A stretch of 64,000 bases of DNA. Source: Bacillus sp. UNC41MFS5 (GTDB lineage: Bacteria > Bacillota > Bacilli > Bacillales_B > DSM-18226). The notes under the pieces are model-generated. The model searched no databases, had not been told where the DNA came from, and saw only the letters and a list, made by a program, of their open reading frames with translations. The position numbers were made by a program, and so were the translations under genes. The stretch lies in contig NZ_KK366017.1 in assembly GCF_000686805.1 (NCBI RefSeq), positions 992,001 to 1,056,000 of the forward strand, read 5' to 3'. Of this stretch, positions 1-8,859 are shown piece by piece; positions within the stretch are counted from its first letter, which is position 1; every line of letters starts with the position of its first letter.

Positions 1-809
1 GTCACATCAATAAAATCCATTGGAGGGGCAATGAGGGTCATTTTTGGCACAGCTGGAGACTTTTTAGTTGCTTCTTCTTTTTTCGAAAAGTGGCACATTT
101 CAGCTGCTAGAGATCTAATTTCTTCTAATTCCTTTAATTTTTCTGGAGTATACTCATGAGGCAATTCGTTTCCTTTTAGCCCCACATCTTCTGCTCTGAC
201 AAAAACAAGGGGATTGGCAACATCAATAATGGAAATAGGAATGGTACTATTTTTTGTTTGGATCCAGTCTACATGTTTTCCGGTTGGAAAGAGCTTCCCA
301 GTTACTGCCCCCTCAGAACGGGTAAAGGAAAGGTAAATAGGGGAACCAGTTCCTGGAACACCAGGGATTGAACATTTTCCTTCAGTTTTCACTTTCCCAT
401 TTTTAACTTCAACTTCTGCTATAATTAATTTTTTTGTATTAGTATTTAATATTCTTACTATCGTCACAGGTTCTATTGCATGTACAAGACCTTGTTCAAT
501 CGCATATGGCCCTACTGCAGAAGAAATATTGCCGCAATTTCCTTTAAAATCAACTAATTGATCTTCAATGCTAATTTGTGCAAATGTATATTCGATGTCA
601 ACTCCTTCTATATTAGACTTTTTAATAATCGCTGCTTTACTAGTTAAGGAATTTGCGCCGCCCAGCCCGTCAATTTGTCTTTGATCAGGACTGCCCATAA
701 TATCAAGGAGAAACTTCTCCCAAACTGCACGATTTTTAGGCATGTTTTCGTAATTCAAGAATACTCCTTTACTTGTTCCTCCTCGCATAATAACAACCGG
801 AACTTTCAT
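1..809 (-). CDS. PrpF-family isomerase/tautomerase (3' end outside window)
   Basis: The reading frame starts with ATG at 807-809 behind an AAAGGGG-type ribosome binding site and stays open to the left edge, so about 269 N-terminal residues are seen. The N-terminus (KVPVVIMRGGTSKGVF) and the GNCGNISSAVGPYA stretch are typical of the PrpF family (diaminopimelate-epimerase-like fold), whose members isomerise or tautomerise unsaturated carboxylates such as 2-methylaconitate, aconitate or 4-oxalomesaconate. The gene is divergent from a LysR regulator, and a CitMHS-type transporter lies beyond that, so a role in uptake and isomerisation of a tricarboxylate is a reasonable inference. The exact substrate cannot be read from the sequence. 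Confidence 0.85.
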   Translation of the reverse strand, partial: MKVPVVIMRGGTSKGVFLNYENMPKNRAVWEKFLLDIMGSPDQRQIDGLGGANSLTSKAAIIKKSNIEGVDIEYTFAQISIEDQLVDFKGNCGNISSAVGPYAIEQGLVHAIEPVTIVRILNTNTKKLIIAEVEVKNGKVKTEGKCSIPGVPGTGSPIYLSFTRSEGAVTGKLFPTGKHVDWIQTKNSTIPISIIDVANPLVFVRAEDVGLKGNELPHEYTPEKLKELEEIRSLAAEMCHFSKKEEATKKSPAVPKMTLIAPPMDFIDV

Positions 810-955
810 ATTCCATACCCCTTTATTTTAATTATTTGAAAAATCGTTTTTCTTATGAAAACATCGTATGATAAACTAAATCATAAGTAAAATAGATAAT
901 TTTAAGAAAAAATATAAAAAAATACTTATAATATAAAAAGGAATGGGGGATTCAT
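810..955. promoter_or_regulatory. Divergent promoter region between prpF-like and lysR genes
   Basis: This AT-rich 146-bp region separates two divergent genes. It contains an inverted repeat, CTTATGA at 852-858 and TCATAAG at 881-887, with a third related half (ATACTTATAA) near 931-940. This layout is typical for a LysR-type regulator that controls itself and the divergent target. Binding is inferred, not shown. Confidence 0.5.
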
Positions 956-1819
956 ATGGATGAGAAAGATTGGGTTGCAATTAAAGTTTTATATGAAGAA
1001 AAAAATATTAGCCGGGCATCGGAACGATTATTTATATCACAGCCTGCTTTAACCTACCGATTAAAGAATTTAGAAAAAGAACTTGGGACTGAATTGTTTT
1101 ACAAGATAAAAGGGGGAACCGAATTTACTTCTGAAGGTGTTTATTTAGCTGATTATGCTGAAGAAATGATAAAAAAACTTCAGCAGACAAAAGATTATAT
1201 GCTAAATATGCGGGAGGAAGTAAGAGGAACATTAAGGATAGGAGTATCAAGTAACTTTGCTCAATATAAACTTCCCAAACTATTAAAGAAGTTCTCTATT
1301 GAGTATCCTAACGTACAGTTTAGTGTGCATACAGGCTGGAGTACCGGTATTATGAACTTGCTTAATTCATCAAAGGTTCAAGTGGGAATACTGCGTGGAA
1401 ATTATGATTGGTATGGAGTCAAAACAATGCTGCATGAGGAAAGGCTTTATCTTATATCCAAACATGAAATTGACATCAATAAATTGCCTGAACTCCCTTT
1501 TATTCATTATCAAACAGATAGTTCCCTAAAAAATCTTATCAATGGCTGGTGGCACGATCGATTTTCTGAACCACCGATGGTAACAATGGAAATAGACAGG
1601 CAGGAAACGTGCAAGGAAATGGTTAAAAACGATTTAGGGATTGCCATATTGCCTGAAATTTGTTTACAACCCTCTGATAATTTATATACATATGGATTGT
1701 CTTACAAAAATGATACGCCCGTATTAAGAAGTACATGTTTAATGTATAACAGGGAAGCATTACAACTATCAACTGTAAAAACCTTTGTTGATTTCTTAAC
1801 CCAAAATTCTAATTTATAA
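956..1819 (+). CDS. LysR-family transcriptional regulator
   Basis: A 287-residue protein with the N-terminal winged helix-turn-helix of LysR regulators (residues about 5-65, including ISRASERLFISQPALTYRLK) followed by a substrate-binding-like effector domain (about 90-285). The ATG follows a GGGGGA ribosome binding site. It is divergent from the PrpF-like gene and followed by the CitMHS transporter, so it probably senses the tricarboxylate handled by both. A hairpin behind the gene separates it from the transporter. Confidence 0.9.
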   Translation: MDEKDWVAIKVLYEEKNISRASERLFISQPALTYRLKNLEKELGTELFYKIKGGTEFTSEGVYLADYAEEMIKKLQQTKDYMLNMREEVRGTLRIGVSSNFAQYKLPKLLKKFSIEYPNVQFSVHTGWSTGIMNLLNSSKVQVGILRGNYDWYGVKTMLHEERLYLISKHEIDINKLPELPFIHYQTDSSLKNLINGWWHDRFSEPPMVTMEIDRQETCKEMVKNDLGIAILPEICLQPSDNLYTYGLSYKNDTPVLRSTCLMYNREALQLSTVKTFVDFLTQNSNL

Positions 1820-1833
1820 AAAAATAGATCTGT

Positions 1834-1869
1834 AGGGACAAAGAAGCAGTACTTTACTTCTTTGTCCTT
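1834..1869 (+). terminator. Hairpin terminator after lysR
   Basis: A 12-13 bp stem (AGGGACAAAGAAG with CTTCTTTGTCCTT) encloses a 10-nt loop just behind the lysR stop codon. The U-tract is weak, so termination efficiency is uncertain. Confidence 0.6.
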
Positions 1870-2085
1870 AATTTGATTAATACACAACCTATGAAAGTTA
1901 TTTATACATAGTGTCCAAGTTGATTATAAGTTTTTTTTTAGTAATACATAAAAAAATATATATTTTACTTATTATACTCATTGCAATATTCTAAAAATAT
2001 AGTTTTCAGAGATTAATAGAAGTTGATATAATTTCTTTTTAATCTCTTTGTTTGTAAGCGATTACTTATTAAGGGGGGAATTTAT
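1870..2085 (+). promoter_or_regulatory. CitMHS transporter leader with cre-like site
   Basis: This 216-bp gap is AT-rich and holds the promoter and leader of the transporter. At 2052-2067 the sequence TTGTAAGCGATTACTT is close to the CcpA cre consensus (TGWAANCGNTNWCA), with one mismatch at its end. It sits just before the ribosome binding site, a position where CcpA would act as a roadblock. Catabolite repression of a carboxylate transporter would make sense but is inferred. Confidence 0.5.
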
Positions 2086-3405
2086 ATTATTACGTTTTTA
2101 GGAATTTCAATGGTTGTCGTTTTTACTTACTTGATTATGGCTAAACGATTATCTCCTGTTACTGCCCTTGTAGTTGTTCCAATTGGCTTTGGATTAGTTG
2201 GAGGCTTTGGTTCAAAGCTTGGAGATATGATGCAGGAAGGATTAAAGGTTGTTGCGCCTTCAGCAGCTCTATTATTATTTGCAATTCTATTTTTCGGTAT
2301 TTTAATTGACGCTGGGTTGTTCGATCCGCTAATTAAACAAATGTTGAGATTGGTAAAAGGGGATCCAGTAAAAATCGCAATAGGAACTGCAATCATTGCT
2401 ATGACAGTTGCACTTGATGGAGACGGTACAACAACACACATGATTACAATTTCTGCATTGCTGCCGCTTTATTTGAGATTAGGCATGAATCCACTTGTAC
2501 TTGGGACTATTTCTATGCTTTCTGTCAGTATTATGAGCGGCATGACTCCTTGGGGAGGTCCAGCTACAAGAGCAATTGCCTCTTTGGGCCTTGATGCCAA
2601 TGAATTTTTTATTCCACTCTTGCCTACATTATTTGCAGGAATGGGAAGTATCTTGTTTACAGCATATTTCCTTGGGAGAAAAGAACGAAAAAAGATTGGA
2701 ATAATTAGTGTGGAGTTTCCTTCTAGAACCATTTCTGTCATTCCTGAAGCAGCTATAGCTTTGGAAATGACTGAGAATTTTAAGCGGCCTAAGTTGATAT
2801 GGATTAATCTTCTGTTAACGCTCGTGGTCATGTTCGTTTTGGTAATGGGAATATTGCCAGCTCCAGTGTTATTTTTAATAGGGTTTGTTCTTGCTTCTAC
2901 GATTAATTACCCTAATTTGAAGCAACAAAAAGATCGTATCATTTCACATGCAGGTAATGCTCTAACAGTTGTTACTCTCGTTTTTGCAGCAGGGATATTT
3001 ACAGGTATTTTTTCTGGAACAAAAATGGTAGATGCAATCGCCCATTCACTAGTTTCTATAATACCAGCTTCTGTTGGATCTTACTTCCCTGTAGTGGTGG
3101 CGTTGACAAGTATGCCGTTTACATTCGTTTTGTCGAATGACGCTTATTACTTTGGTGTTTTGCCAATTTTGGCAGAAGCGGCATCTGCATATGGCGTTGA
3201 TCCTTTGGAAGTAGCCAGAGCTTCCGTTTTAGGTCAGCCTGTACACTTTTTAAGTCCTTTAGTCGCATCTACACTGTTATTAATAGGAATGATTAATACC
3301 GACTTGGGAGAATTCCAGAAATATGCTTTCAAATGGGCTGTTATCTGCTCATTGGTGGTCACCATTGCTGCTATATTAACTGGAGCATTTACACTTTTTA
3401 AATGA
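2086..3405 (+). CDS. CitMHS-family carboxylate transporter, probable ATT start
   Basis: A membrane protein of about 439 residues with some 11-12 hydrophobic segments. It matches the CitMHS (citrate-Mg2+:H+/citrate-Ca2+:H+ symporter) family, including the N-terminal ...MVVVFTYLIMAKRLSP and the internal LDGDGTTTHMITISALLPLY and SGMTPWGGPATRA motifs. The first in-frame ATG (2110) has no ribosome binding site. A strong AAGGGGGG lies at 2071-2078, 7 nt before an in-frame ATT at 2086. Starting there gives the eight extra residues (MITFLGIS) that family members normally carry before this methionine. I therefore place the start at the ATT codon. The substrate is probably citrate or a related tricarboxylate such as aconitate, given the PrpF-like and LysR neighbours. 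Confidence 0.85.
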   Translation: MITFLGISMVVVFTYLIMAKRLSPVTALVVVPIGFGLVGGFGSKLGDMMQEGLKVVAPSAALLLFAILFFGILIDAGLFDPLIKQMLRLVKGDPVKIAIGTAIIAMTVALDGDGTTTHMITISALLPLYLRLGMNPLVLGTISMLSVSIMSGMTPWGGPATRAIASLGLDANEFFIPLLPTLFAGMGSILFTAYFLGRKERKKIGIISVEFPSRTISVIPEAAIALEMTENFKRPKLIWINLLLTLVVMFVLVMGILPAPVLFLIGFVLASTINYPNLKQQKDRIISHAGNALTVVTLVFAAGIFTGIFSGTKMVDAIAHSLVSIIPASVGSYFPVVVALTSMPFTFVLSNDAYYFGVLPILAEAASAYGVDPLEVARASVLGQPVHFLSPLVASTLLLIGMINTDLGEFQKYAFKWAVICSLVVTIAAILTGAFTLFK

Positions 3406-3432
3406 GGAAATGAAATGATAATAGAATAAATT

Positions 3433-3487
3433 CAGAGCTGTTTTCGAATCGGTACAGCCAGTGAATTCGAAAGCAGCTCTGTTTTAT
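3433..3487 (+). terminator. Terminator after CitMHS transporter
   Basis: A long interrupted stem (CAGAGCTG with CAGCTCTG, extended by TTCGAAT with ATTCGAA) is followed by TTTTATATAATTTT. It ends the transporter transcript. The minus-strand yyaC gene ends close by on the other side. Confidence 0.8.
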
Positions 3488-3507
3488 ATAATTTTGTAAA
3501 TGAAGGT

Positions 3508-4092
3508 TTATTGTACGGTAAGACGAATGATTTTCACAATCGTTCTGGCAAAATTGAATACGGTGTATAATCGAGTGTCATTAATAAATTGTGATGCGGG
3601 CAGGGGATCAATATAGTTGACCACACCTTTGATATGGTAATCTCCAACTTCAGGTAAAATTTTCTCCAGGGCCTTGCCAGGAGCAAGCGGCCCTTTGTTA
3701 AAAATCATAAATCCAACTTGGCTTTTTTCACCCAAACATGCATCAATACTGATAATTAACGGCTTTTTTAGTTGCTTATTGATATCTTTCAAAATATCCT
3801 TTAAGTTAAATGCATGAACAGGTTCTTTCAAAGTACCATACACATGATAAGGAACATGACTTTCTCTAAGCATAGTACCCACTAAAGGCCCCAGTGAATC
3901 TCCTACATACCGGTCTGAACCAATGCATAGAAACACAATATCTCTATGTTCAAGCGTAGAGCAAGTGATTATTTCTTCCATAATCCTTGCAGCTGCCTCA
4001 ATTTCCTTTTCTTCCATCATTTCTTTCACTTTAATTCTAAACAATGTGTTTTCTTGTTGTGTGTTTTCATGATTATTGTAAAAAGGGCACAT
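3508..4092 (-). CDS. yyaC: YyaC-family (DUF1256) sporulation protein
   Basis: A 194-residue protein related to the YyaC/DUF1256 sporulation family, which shares the fold of hydrogenase-maturation and GPR-type proteases. Diagnostic stretches are DIVFLCIGSDRYVGDSLGPLVG near residues 53-74 and ISIDACLGE near 114-122. The ATG follows GGGGGAAATAGA. In related Bacilli the family is expressed in sporulation, but its biochemical role is poorly known. Its presence supports an endospore-forming host. It stands alone, separated by terminators and gaps on both sides. Confidence 0.85.
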   Translation of the reverse strand: MCPFYNNHENTQQENTLFRIKVKEMMEEKEIEAAARIMEEIITCSTLEHRDIVFLCIGSDRYVGDSLGPLVGTMLRESHVPYHVYGTLKEPVHAFNLKDILKDINKQLKKPLIISIDACLGEKSQVGFMIFNKGPLAPGKALEKILPEVGDYHIKGVVNYIDPLPASQFINDTRLYTVFNFARTIVKIIRLTVQ

Positions 4093-4801
4093 TCTATTTC
4101 CCCCAAATTCAATACATAATTATTTTTCCTGTAAAAGTACCTACTACTATTATATCAGCTAACCAGCATGAAAACAGTAACTTAAAACTGGGCAAGATGG
4201 GATGTTTTCTTTTTTACCTCCCTATCTACTAATAGTTTAAAAAAGAAAGGAAGTATTGCACAAACACAACTACTCTCAATACTTGCACTGGTAAAACGTA
4301 TGTAGCATCTCCATGTAGTACGATAAAGAATAGGCTGCTATTGATAAATCCAATTTGTACTAATAATGCATCAGTATTCTTTACAAATTTCCTTCTTTCA
4401 CTAATCTTTGATTTTATGTTAACGATAAACTACATATTTTTAAGCGACCAGATGTAAATATGGTAAATATACAATAGATAAAGAAATAAATAAAATACAA
4501 AATTTTTAATTGTCTAGACTAAAAAATTTTATATTAAAAATGAACGGTGAAATGGATGAATCGTTTCGATTTATGGATATACTGAACATAACTTAAGACA
4601 TTCTTGCCAGGTTTGATGGGTTCGATTCCCACGGAATCCCGCTGAAGTAGCTTTTTCAATCTTCGAAATTTTTTATTATTTTATTGACATAGGAATAAGT
4701 CTGTGAGATTATTATTTTGTGAATGCGCTTTCAATTTTTAGACAATTTTCTCTTTCGTGGTTTTACAAATTTTTTATACATAATTTAATATTTTACGGTC
4801 G
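4093..4801. other. 710-bp gene-free region with an isolated tRNA T-arm-like segment
   Basis: I see no convincing gene here. At 4602-4641 there is a segment resembling the 3' part of a tRNA: a TGGG/CCCA T-stem around TTCGATT, followed by GGAATCC, but with no CCA and no matching 5' half upstream. It could be a decayed tRNA or an old attachment site. A promoter-like TTGACA (4683-4688) with GATTAT 18 bp downstream lies before the first glycine riboswitch. The rest is AT-rich and unremarkable. Confidence 0.4.
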
Positions 4802-4802
4802 A

Positions 4803-4990
4803 TTGTATTGGGAGAGAGTGACGAATGTCGCCGCCGACGGAGCAAGTTCCATAAAATCCTTGGAATAAATCTCTCAGGTAAAAAGAACCAATACATGACG
4901 TAGCTCTGGAGAGTGCATATTTCTGGATATGCCACCAAAGGGGATTCGCTTTGATGCGGAACAAACTTTCAGGTAAAAGGACAGAGAAGG
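4803..4990 (+). ncRNA. Tandem glycine riboswitch 1
   Basis: Two consecutive glycine aptamers. The first (about 4803-4896) has the GGGAGAG / GCCGCCGACGGAGCAAG / CTCTCAGGTAAAAAG signature. The second (about 4897-4989) has CTGGAGAG / GCCACCAAAGGGG / CTTTCAGGTAAAAGGACAG. The closing helix of aptamer 1 pairs TGTATTGG with CCAATACA. The 3' end of aptamer 2 (GGACAGAGAAGG) is also the 5' side of the terminator that follows, so glycine binding should prevent termination, as in the B. subtilis gcvT riboswitch. It lies upstream of the amino-acid permease. Confidence 0.95.
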
Positions 4991-5020
4991 TGAAACATTG
5001 CCTTCTTCTGTCCTTTTTTT
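4979..5020 (+). terminator. Riboswitch-controlled terminator 1
   Basis: GGACAGAGAAGG (4979-4990) pairs with CCTTCTTCTGTCC (5001-5013) with one bulge and is followed by seven T. It shares its 5' strand with the aptamer 2 closing helix, so the two structures exclude each other. Confidence 0.9.
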
Positions 5021-5240
5021 GTTGCAGAAATTAACAAAATTCTAATTAATCACTTCTAACCCAACATTAGCATTTAGCCATGTAAAAAGTGAAGATCATC
5101 AAAAACTTCCAAAATGGCTTTTTTATAATTTTATCTACTGATTAGGGAAATAACGAATCTAAAAAATAAGGAGGAGTAAGAATTGTAATTGGGTGGGACT
5201 GATCTTTGTCAAAATAAAAAAGTAGAAGGTGGGGATTCAT

Positions 5241-6629
5241 ATGCAGGAACAGAAATTGGCTAGAGGACTAAAAAACAGGCACGTACAACTAATCGCTATT
5301 GGTGGAGCAATCGGAACAGGATTATTTCTAGGTGCAGGAAAATCTATTCATTTGGCAGGACCTTCGATTCTATTTGCTTATATCATTACTGGAACCATTT
5401 GCTTTTTAATCATGCGTGCGCTTGGCGAACTGCTCTTAACCAATTTGAACTATCATTCTTTTGTTGACTTTGTAAGAGACTATTTAGGGAATATGGCAGC
5501 ATTTATCACGGGATGGACCTACTGGTTTTGCTGGATATCAATCGCCATGGCAGACTTAACAGCAGTTGGGCTTTATACCCAATATTGGTTTCCGTCTGTA
5601 CCACAGTGGATGCCAGGATTAATTGCGCTTGTCATTTTGCTGATTATGAACCTTGCTACTGTAAAGCTGTTTGGAGAAATGGAATTCTGGTTCGCTTTAA
5701 TTAAAGTCATCGCGATTTTAGCACTCATTGTCATTGGTGTTTTCATGATTATTAAAGGCTTCTCCACTGATGCAGGTGCATCCAGTTTCACAAATTTATG
5801 GAGCCATGGCGGTTGGTTCCCAAATGGCATAAATGGGTTTATTCTCTCATTCCAGATGGTTGTGTTTGCGTTTACCGGCATAGAACTTGTGGGACTAACA
5901 GCAGGTGAAACCAAGGACCCGGAAAAAGTTATTCCAAAAGCAATCAATAATATCCCAATTAGGGTTTTTATTTTCTACCTTGGTGCACTATTTGTCATAA
6001 TGAGTATTTATCCTTGGAACGCGATAAATCCGGCGAAAAGCCCATTTGTCCAAGTCTTCGTGGCGGTTGGGATTGCTGCAGCTGCAGGTATTGTTAACTT
6101 TGTTGTTCTAACATCGGCAGCGTCGGCATGTAACAGCGCCATCTTCAGTACAAGCCGGATGGTATATTCACTTGCCAAAGATAAAAATGCACCTGTACCA
6201 TTTACAAAACTTACTGCCCGTAAAGTACCTTCCAATGCATTGCTCTTTTCAACTGTGGTCATTTTAATTGCCGTTGTGTTGAACTATGTCATGCCAGAAG
6301 GAGTATTCACACTAATTACAAGTATTTCTACCGTATGTTTTATCTTTATTTGGGGTATTACCGCCATTAGCCATTTGAAATACCGTAAAACAAGACCAGA
6401 TCTAGCAAAAGTAAACAAATTTAAATTGCCGCTTTATCCATTTTCTAATTACTTAATCCTAGCTTTTCTAGCATTCGTTCTTGTCGTGCTTGCACTTGCA
6501 GAAGATACTCGCGTTGCCTTGTTTGTAACTCCTGTTTGGTTTATTTTACTAATTGCCATATATAAGATGCGAAATATGAAAGCAAACTATGCAGATCAAG
6601 TCAATCAGGAAAAGATAGCAGAAAATTAA
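5241..6629 (+). CDS. AAT-family amino acid permease (probable glycine/serine/alanine uptake)
   Basis: A 462-residue APC-superfamily permease of the amino acid transporter (AAT) family with about 12 membrane segments. The N-terminal GLKNRHVQLIAIGGAIGTGLF motif and the GIELVGLTAGE stretch of CycA/GabP-like permeases are present. I use ATG 5241, which has the AAGGTGGGG site 6-8 nt upstream, rather than the in-frame GTG at 5229 that lies inside that site. Control by a glycine ON riboswitch upstream, and the glycine catabolic operon downstream, point to glycine (perhaps also serine or alanine) as substrate. This is an inference from regulation, not from binding-site residues. Confidence 0.9.
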   Translation: MQEQKLARGLKNRHVQLIAIGGAIGTGLFLGAGKSIHLAGPSILFAYIITGTICFLIMRALGELLLTNLNYHSFVDFVRDYLGNMAAFITGWTYWFCWISIAMADLTAVGLYTQYWFPSVPQWMPGLIALVILLIMNLATVKLFGEMEFWFALIKVIAILALIVIGVFMIIKGFSTDAGASSFTNLWSHGGWFPNGINGFILSFQMVVFAFTGIELVGLTAGETKDPEKVIPKAINNIPIRVFIFYLGALFVIMSIYPWNAINPAKSPFVQVFVAVGIAAAAGIVNFVVLTSAASACNSAIFSTSRMVYSLAKDKNAPVPFTKLTARKVPSNALLFSTVVILIAVVLNYVMPEGVFTLITSISTVCFIFIWGITAISHLKYRKTRPDLAKVNKFKLPLYPFSNYLILAFLAFVLVVLALAEDTRVALFVTPVWFILLIAIYKMRNMKANYADQVNQEKIAEN

Positions 6630-6686
6630 GAGGCAACTTAAAAATGTCTTATTTATCTACTGTTGTTACCGTTTTCAAAAAAAAGC

Positions 6687-6715
6687 TTGACTTGGATTCC
6701 TTTAACAATTATTCT
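6687..6715 (+). promoter_or_regulatory. Promoter of the glycine catabolic operon
   Basis: TTGACT at 6687-6692 and TATTCT at 6710-6715, 17 bp apart, form a good sigma-A-like promoter about 30 bp before the second glycine riboswitch. Confidence 0.65.
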
Positions 6716-6743
6716 GAAAATAATAAAAAAATAGAGCGGATGA

Positions 6744-6930
6744 CGGTTGTGGGAGAGTGCAATTTTTACACGCCACCGAAGGAGCAAGTTCCAAAAAAAA
6801 CCCTTGGAATTAATCTCTCAGGTAGATGGAACCACAGCGGGACGCAACTCTGGAGAGCGCATAATATTTATGCCACCAAAGGGGAAGGTTCGACAAAGAA
6901 CTAAACTCTCAGGTAAAAGGACAGAGAAGG
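6744..6930 (+). ncRNA. Tandem glycine riboswitch 2
   Basis: Two glycine aptamers again in tandem: GGGAGAG / CGCCACCGAAGGAGCAAG / CTCTCAGG (about 6744-6840) and CTGGAGAG / GCCACCAAAGGGG / CTCTCAGGTAAAAGGACAG (about 6841-6930). The outer helix of the first pairs GTTGTGG with CCACAGC. The 3' end merges into a terminator as in riboswitch 1. It controls glyA and the genes that follow. The short open frames through this region are fortuitous. Confidence 0.95.
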
Positions 6931-6971
6931 GAAATGAAGCTTTTTAGCTTCCCCTTCTTCTGTCCTTTTTT
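6919..6971 (+). terminator. Riboswitch-controlled terminator 2
   Basis: GGACAGAGAAGGG pairs with CCCTTCTTCTGTCC, with an inner GAAGC/GCTTC extension, followed by TTTTTT. The 5' strand is shared with the aptamer 2 closing region, so glycine should favour readthrough into glyA. Confidence 0.9.
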
Positions 6972-6999
6972 GCGTGCAAAAAAACAGATGTTTCGCAAT

Positions 7000-7060
7000 G
7001 ACGACCTGGAGAGTAGCTGATAAATTTTCCATGTTTGAAACATAAAGGGGAGCTTGAACG
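7000..7060 (+). ncRNA. Possible decayed third glycine aptamer
   Basis: Between terminator 2 and the glyA ribosome binding site, the segment GACGACCTGGAGAG ... AAAGGGGAGCTTGAAC follows the order of the second aptamer of riboswitch 2 (GACGCAACTCTGGAGAG ... AAAGGGGAAGGTTCGAC) but lacks GCCACC and the closing CTCTCAGG. It looks like a degenerate copy left by a duplication. Function is doubtful. Confidence 0.4.
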
Positions 7061-7081
7061 ATATTTCAAGGAGGAGTTTAC

Positions 7082-8332
7082 ATGAGTTTACAACAAAATG
7101 ATCAAACCATTTTTGAAGCAATTAAAAAGGAGCAAGATCGTCAGCATCAAACATTGGAGTTGATTGCATCAGAAAACTTCGTGAGCCAGGATGTTTTAGA
7201 AGCAATGGGAAGTGTGTTGACCAATAAATATGCAGAAGGCTATCCAGGAAAGCGTTACTATGGCGGATGTGAATTTGTCGATGTGGCAGAACAAGCAGCT
7301 ATTGATCGTTTAACAAAGCTGTTTGGTGCTAAATATGCAAACGTTCAACCTCACTCAGGTGCACAAGCTAATTTTGCTGTTTTTTTCGCACTGCTTCAGC
7401 CTGGCGATAAAATCATGGGAATGAACCTTTCACAAGGTGGGCATTTAACGCATGGAAGTCCTGTTAGTGTTTCAGGAAAATGGTTTGAGGTTGTGTCTTA
7501 TGGGGTAAAAGAAGACACTCATTTGATTGATTATGATGAGCTGGAAGAAGTCGCGAAAAAAGAACAGCCTAAATTGATTATTGCAGGGGCAAGTGCTTAC
7601 CCAAGAACGATTGATTTTGCACGCTTTAGACAAATTGCAGATCAAGTTGGTGCAAAATTCATGGTGGATATGGCGCATATTGCAGGACTCGTTGCAGCTG
7701 GTCTTCATCCATCGCCAGTTCCGTATGCAGATGTTGTGACAAGCACTACGCATAAAACGTTACGAGGACCACGAGGCGGTATCGTTTTATCAAACGATGA
7801 AGAGATAATCAAAGCGATTAATAAATCCGTATTTCCAGGAATTCAAGGCGGTCCCCTCATGCACATCATTGCAGCTAAAGCAGTTGCTTTCAATGAAGCT
7901 TTACAACCAAGTTTTAAAGATTACGCGAAACAAATCATTGATAATGCAGCAGCACTAGCGGATACGTTAAAGAAAGAAGGAGCAACCCTTGTCTCTGGAG
8001 GTACAGACAATCACATTGTTCTTTTAGATGTTCGCCCGTGGAACTTAACAGGAAAAGAAGCAGAGAAATTGTTAGAAGATGCAGGTATTACTGTTAACAA
8101 AAACACGATTCCCTATGATCCTACAAGCCCGTTTGTCACAAGTGGAATCCGTATGGGAACTGCTGCTTTAACAACTCGCGGAATGAAGCAGGATGATATG
8201 GAGAAAATCGGGAAAGTAATCGCTGCTGTTCTGAAAAGTAAAGGTAATCTAGAAGTTCTTAAACAAGCAAAAGAAACTACTAAAAATATTTGTGGTAACT
8301 ATCCACTATTTCAACACCCAATTACTGTTTAA
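7082..8332 (+). CDS. glyA: Serine hydroxymethyltransferase
   Basis: A 416-residue PLP enzyme that interconverts glycine plus 5,10-methylene-THF with serine plus THF. It shows the family start ([13 protein letters not shown] near residues 19-31), the SGAQAN motif and the PLP-lysine stretch [13 protein letters not shown] near residues 221-233. The ATG follows AAGGAGGAG. As first gene behind a glycine ON riboswitch, and directly followed by serine dehydratase, it should run here in the direction glycine to serine. A separate housekeeping glyA elsewhere in the genome is likely. Confidence 0.97.
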   Translation: MSLQQNDQTIFEAIKKEQDRQHQTLELIASENFVSQDVLEAMGSVLTNKYAEGYPGKRYYGGCEFVDVAEQAAIDRLTKLFGAKYANVQPHSGAQANFAVFFALLQPGDKIMGMNLSQGGHLTHGSPVSVSGKWFEVVSYGVKEDTHLIDYDELEEVAKKEQPKLIIAGASAYPRTIDFARFRQIADQVGAKFMVDMAHIAGLVAAGLHPSPVPYADVVTSTTHKTLRGPRGGIVLSNDEEIIKAINKSVFPGIQGGPLMHIIAAKAVAFNEALQPSFKDYAKQIIDNAAALADTLKKEGATLVSGGTDNHIVLLDVRPWNLTGKEAEKLLEDAGITVNKNTIPYDPTSPFVTSGIRMGTAALTTRGMKQDDMEKIGKVIAAVLKSKGNLEVLKQAKETTKNICGNYPLFQHPITV

Positions 8333-8346
8333 GAAGGAGACATTTC

Positions 8347-8859
8347 ATGGAATTTCAAAGTTGCTTTGATATAATCGGCCCGATTATGGTTGGACCCTCG
8401 AGCTCACATACAGCAGGTGTTGTGTCAATCGGAAAATTTATATATGAACTGTTAGGTCGTTGTCCAGAAGAGACAAAAATTGTATTTTATGATTCCTTTG
8501 CCGAAACGTATCAAGGCCATGGGACGGATAAAGCGCTCATAGGCGGATTGCTTGGAATGAATACCGATGATCCAAGAATTAAAAATTCGTTGGAGTGGGC
8601 AAAAGAGGATGGCATGCAGTACCATTTCGAATTTGAAGACAAATGTACTTATTATAATCATCCCAATACAACCATTGTGACAGCAAAATGCAATAATCGT
8701 GCTGTAAAAGTTGGAGGAGTATCCCTTGGCGGTGGTTTATCGAAAATCTTTATGATTAACGGAAGAAAAGTAGATATTCGTTTAAGTTCAGGCGATGACT
8801 TTACGTCCCTCGCTAGTCATTACCAACCAAACGAGAAAGTATTTATGGAGGCAATTTAA
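8347..8859 (+). CDS. sdaAB: L-serine dehydratase beta subunit, short form without ACT domain
   Basis: A 170-residue beta subunit of the iron-sulfur L-serine dehydratase. The GPIMVGPSSSHTAG motif near residues 11-24 and FAETYQGHGTDKALIGG near 52-68 are clear. The B. subtilis SdaAB is, as I recall, about 220 residues with a C-terminal ACT domain. This one ends soon after the GGG region, so the ACT domain is absent. The stop and the sdaAA start overlap (TAATG), which indicates coupled translation. With SdaAA it converts serine to pyruvate and ammonia. Confidence 0.93.
   Translation: MEFQSCFDIIGPIMVGPSSSHTAGVVSIGKFIYELLGRCPEETKIVFYDSFAETYQGHGTDKALIGGLLGMNTDDPRIKNSLEWAKEDGMQYHFEFEDKCTYYNHPNTTIVTAKCNNRAVKVGGVSLGGGLSKIFMINGRKVDIRLSSGDDFTSLASHYQPNEKVFMEAI

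Noticed and set aside
6644..6947. Two overlapping open frames of 86 and 66 codons
   Set aside because: They run through the second glycine riboswitch and its terminator; the RNA structure explains the sequence and there is no fitting ribosome binding site.
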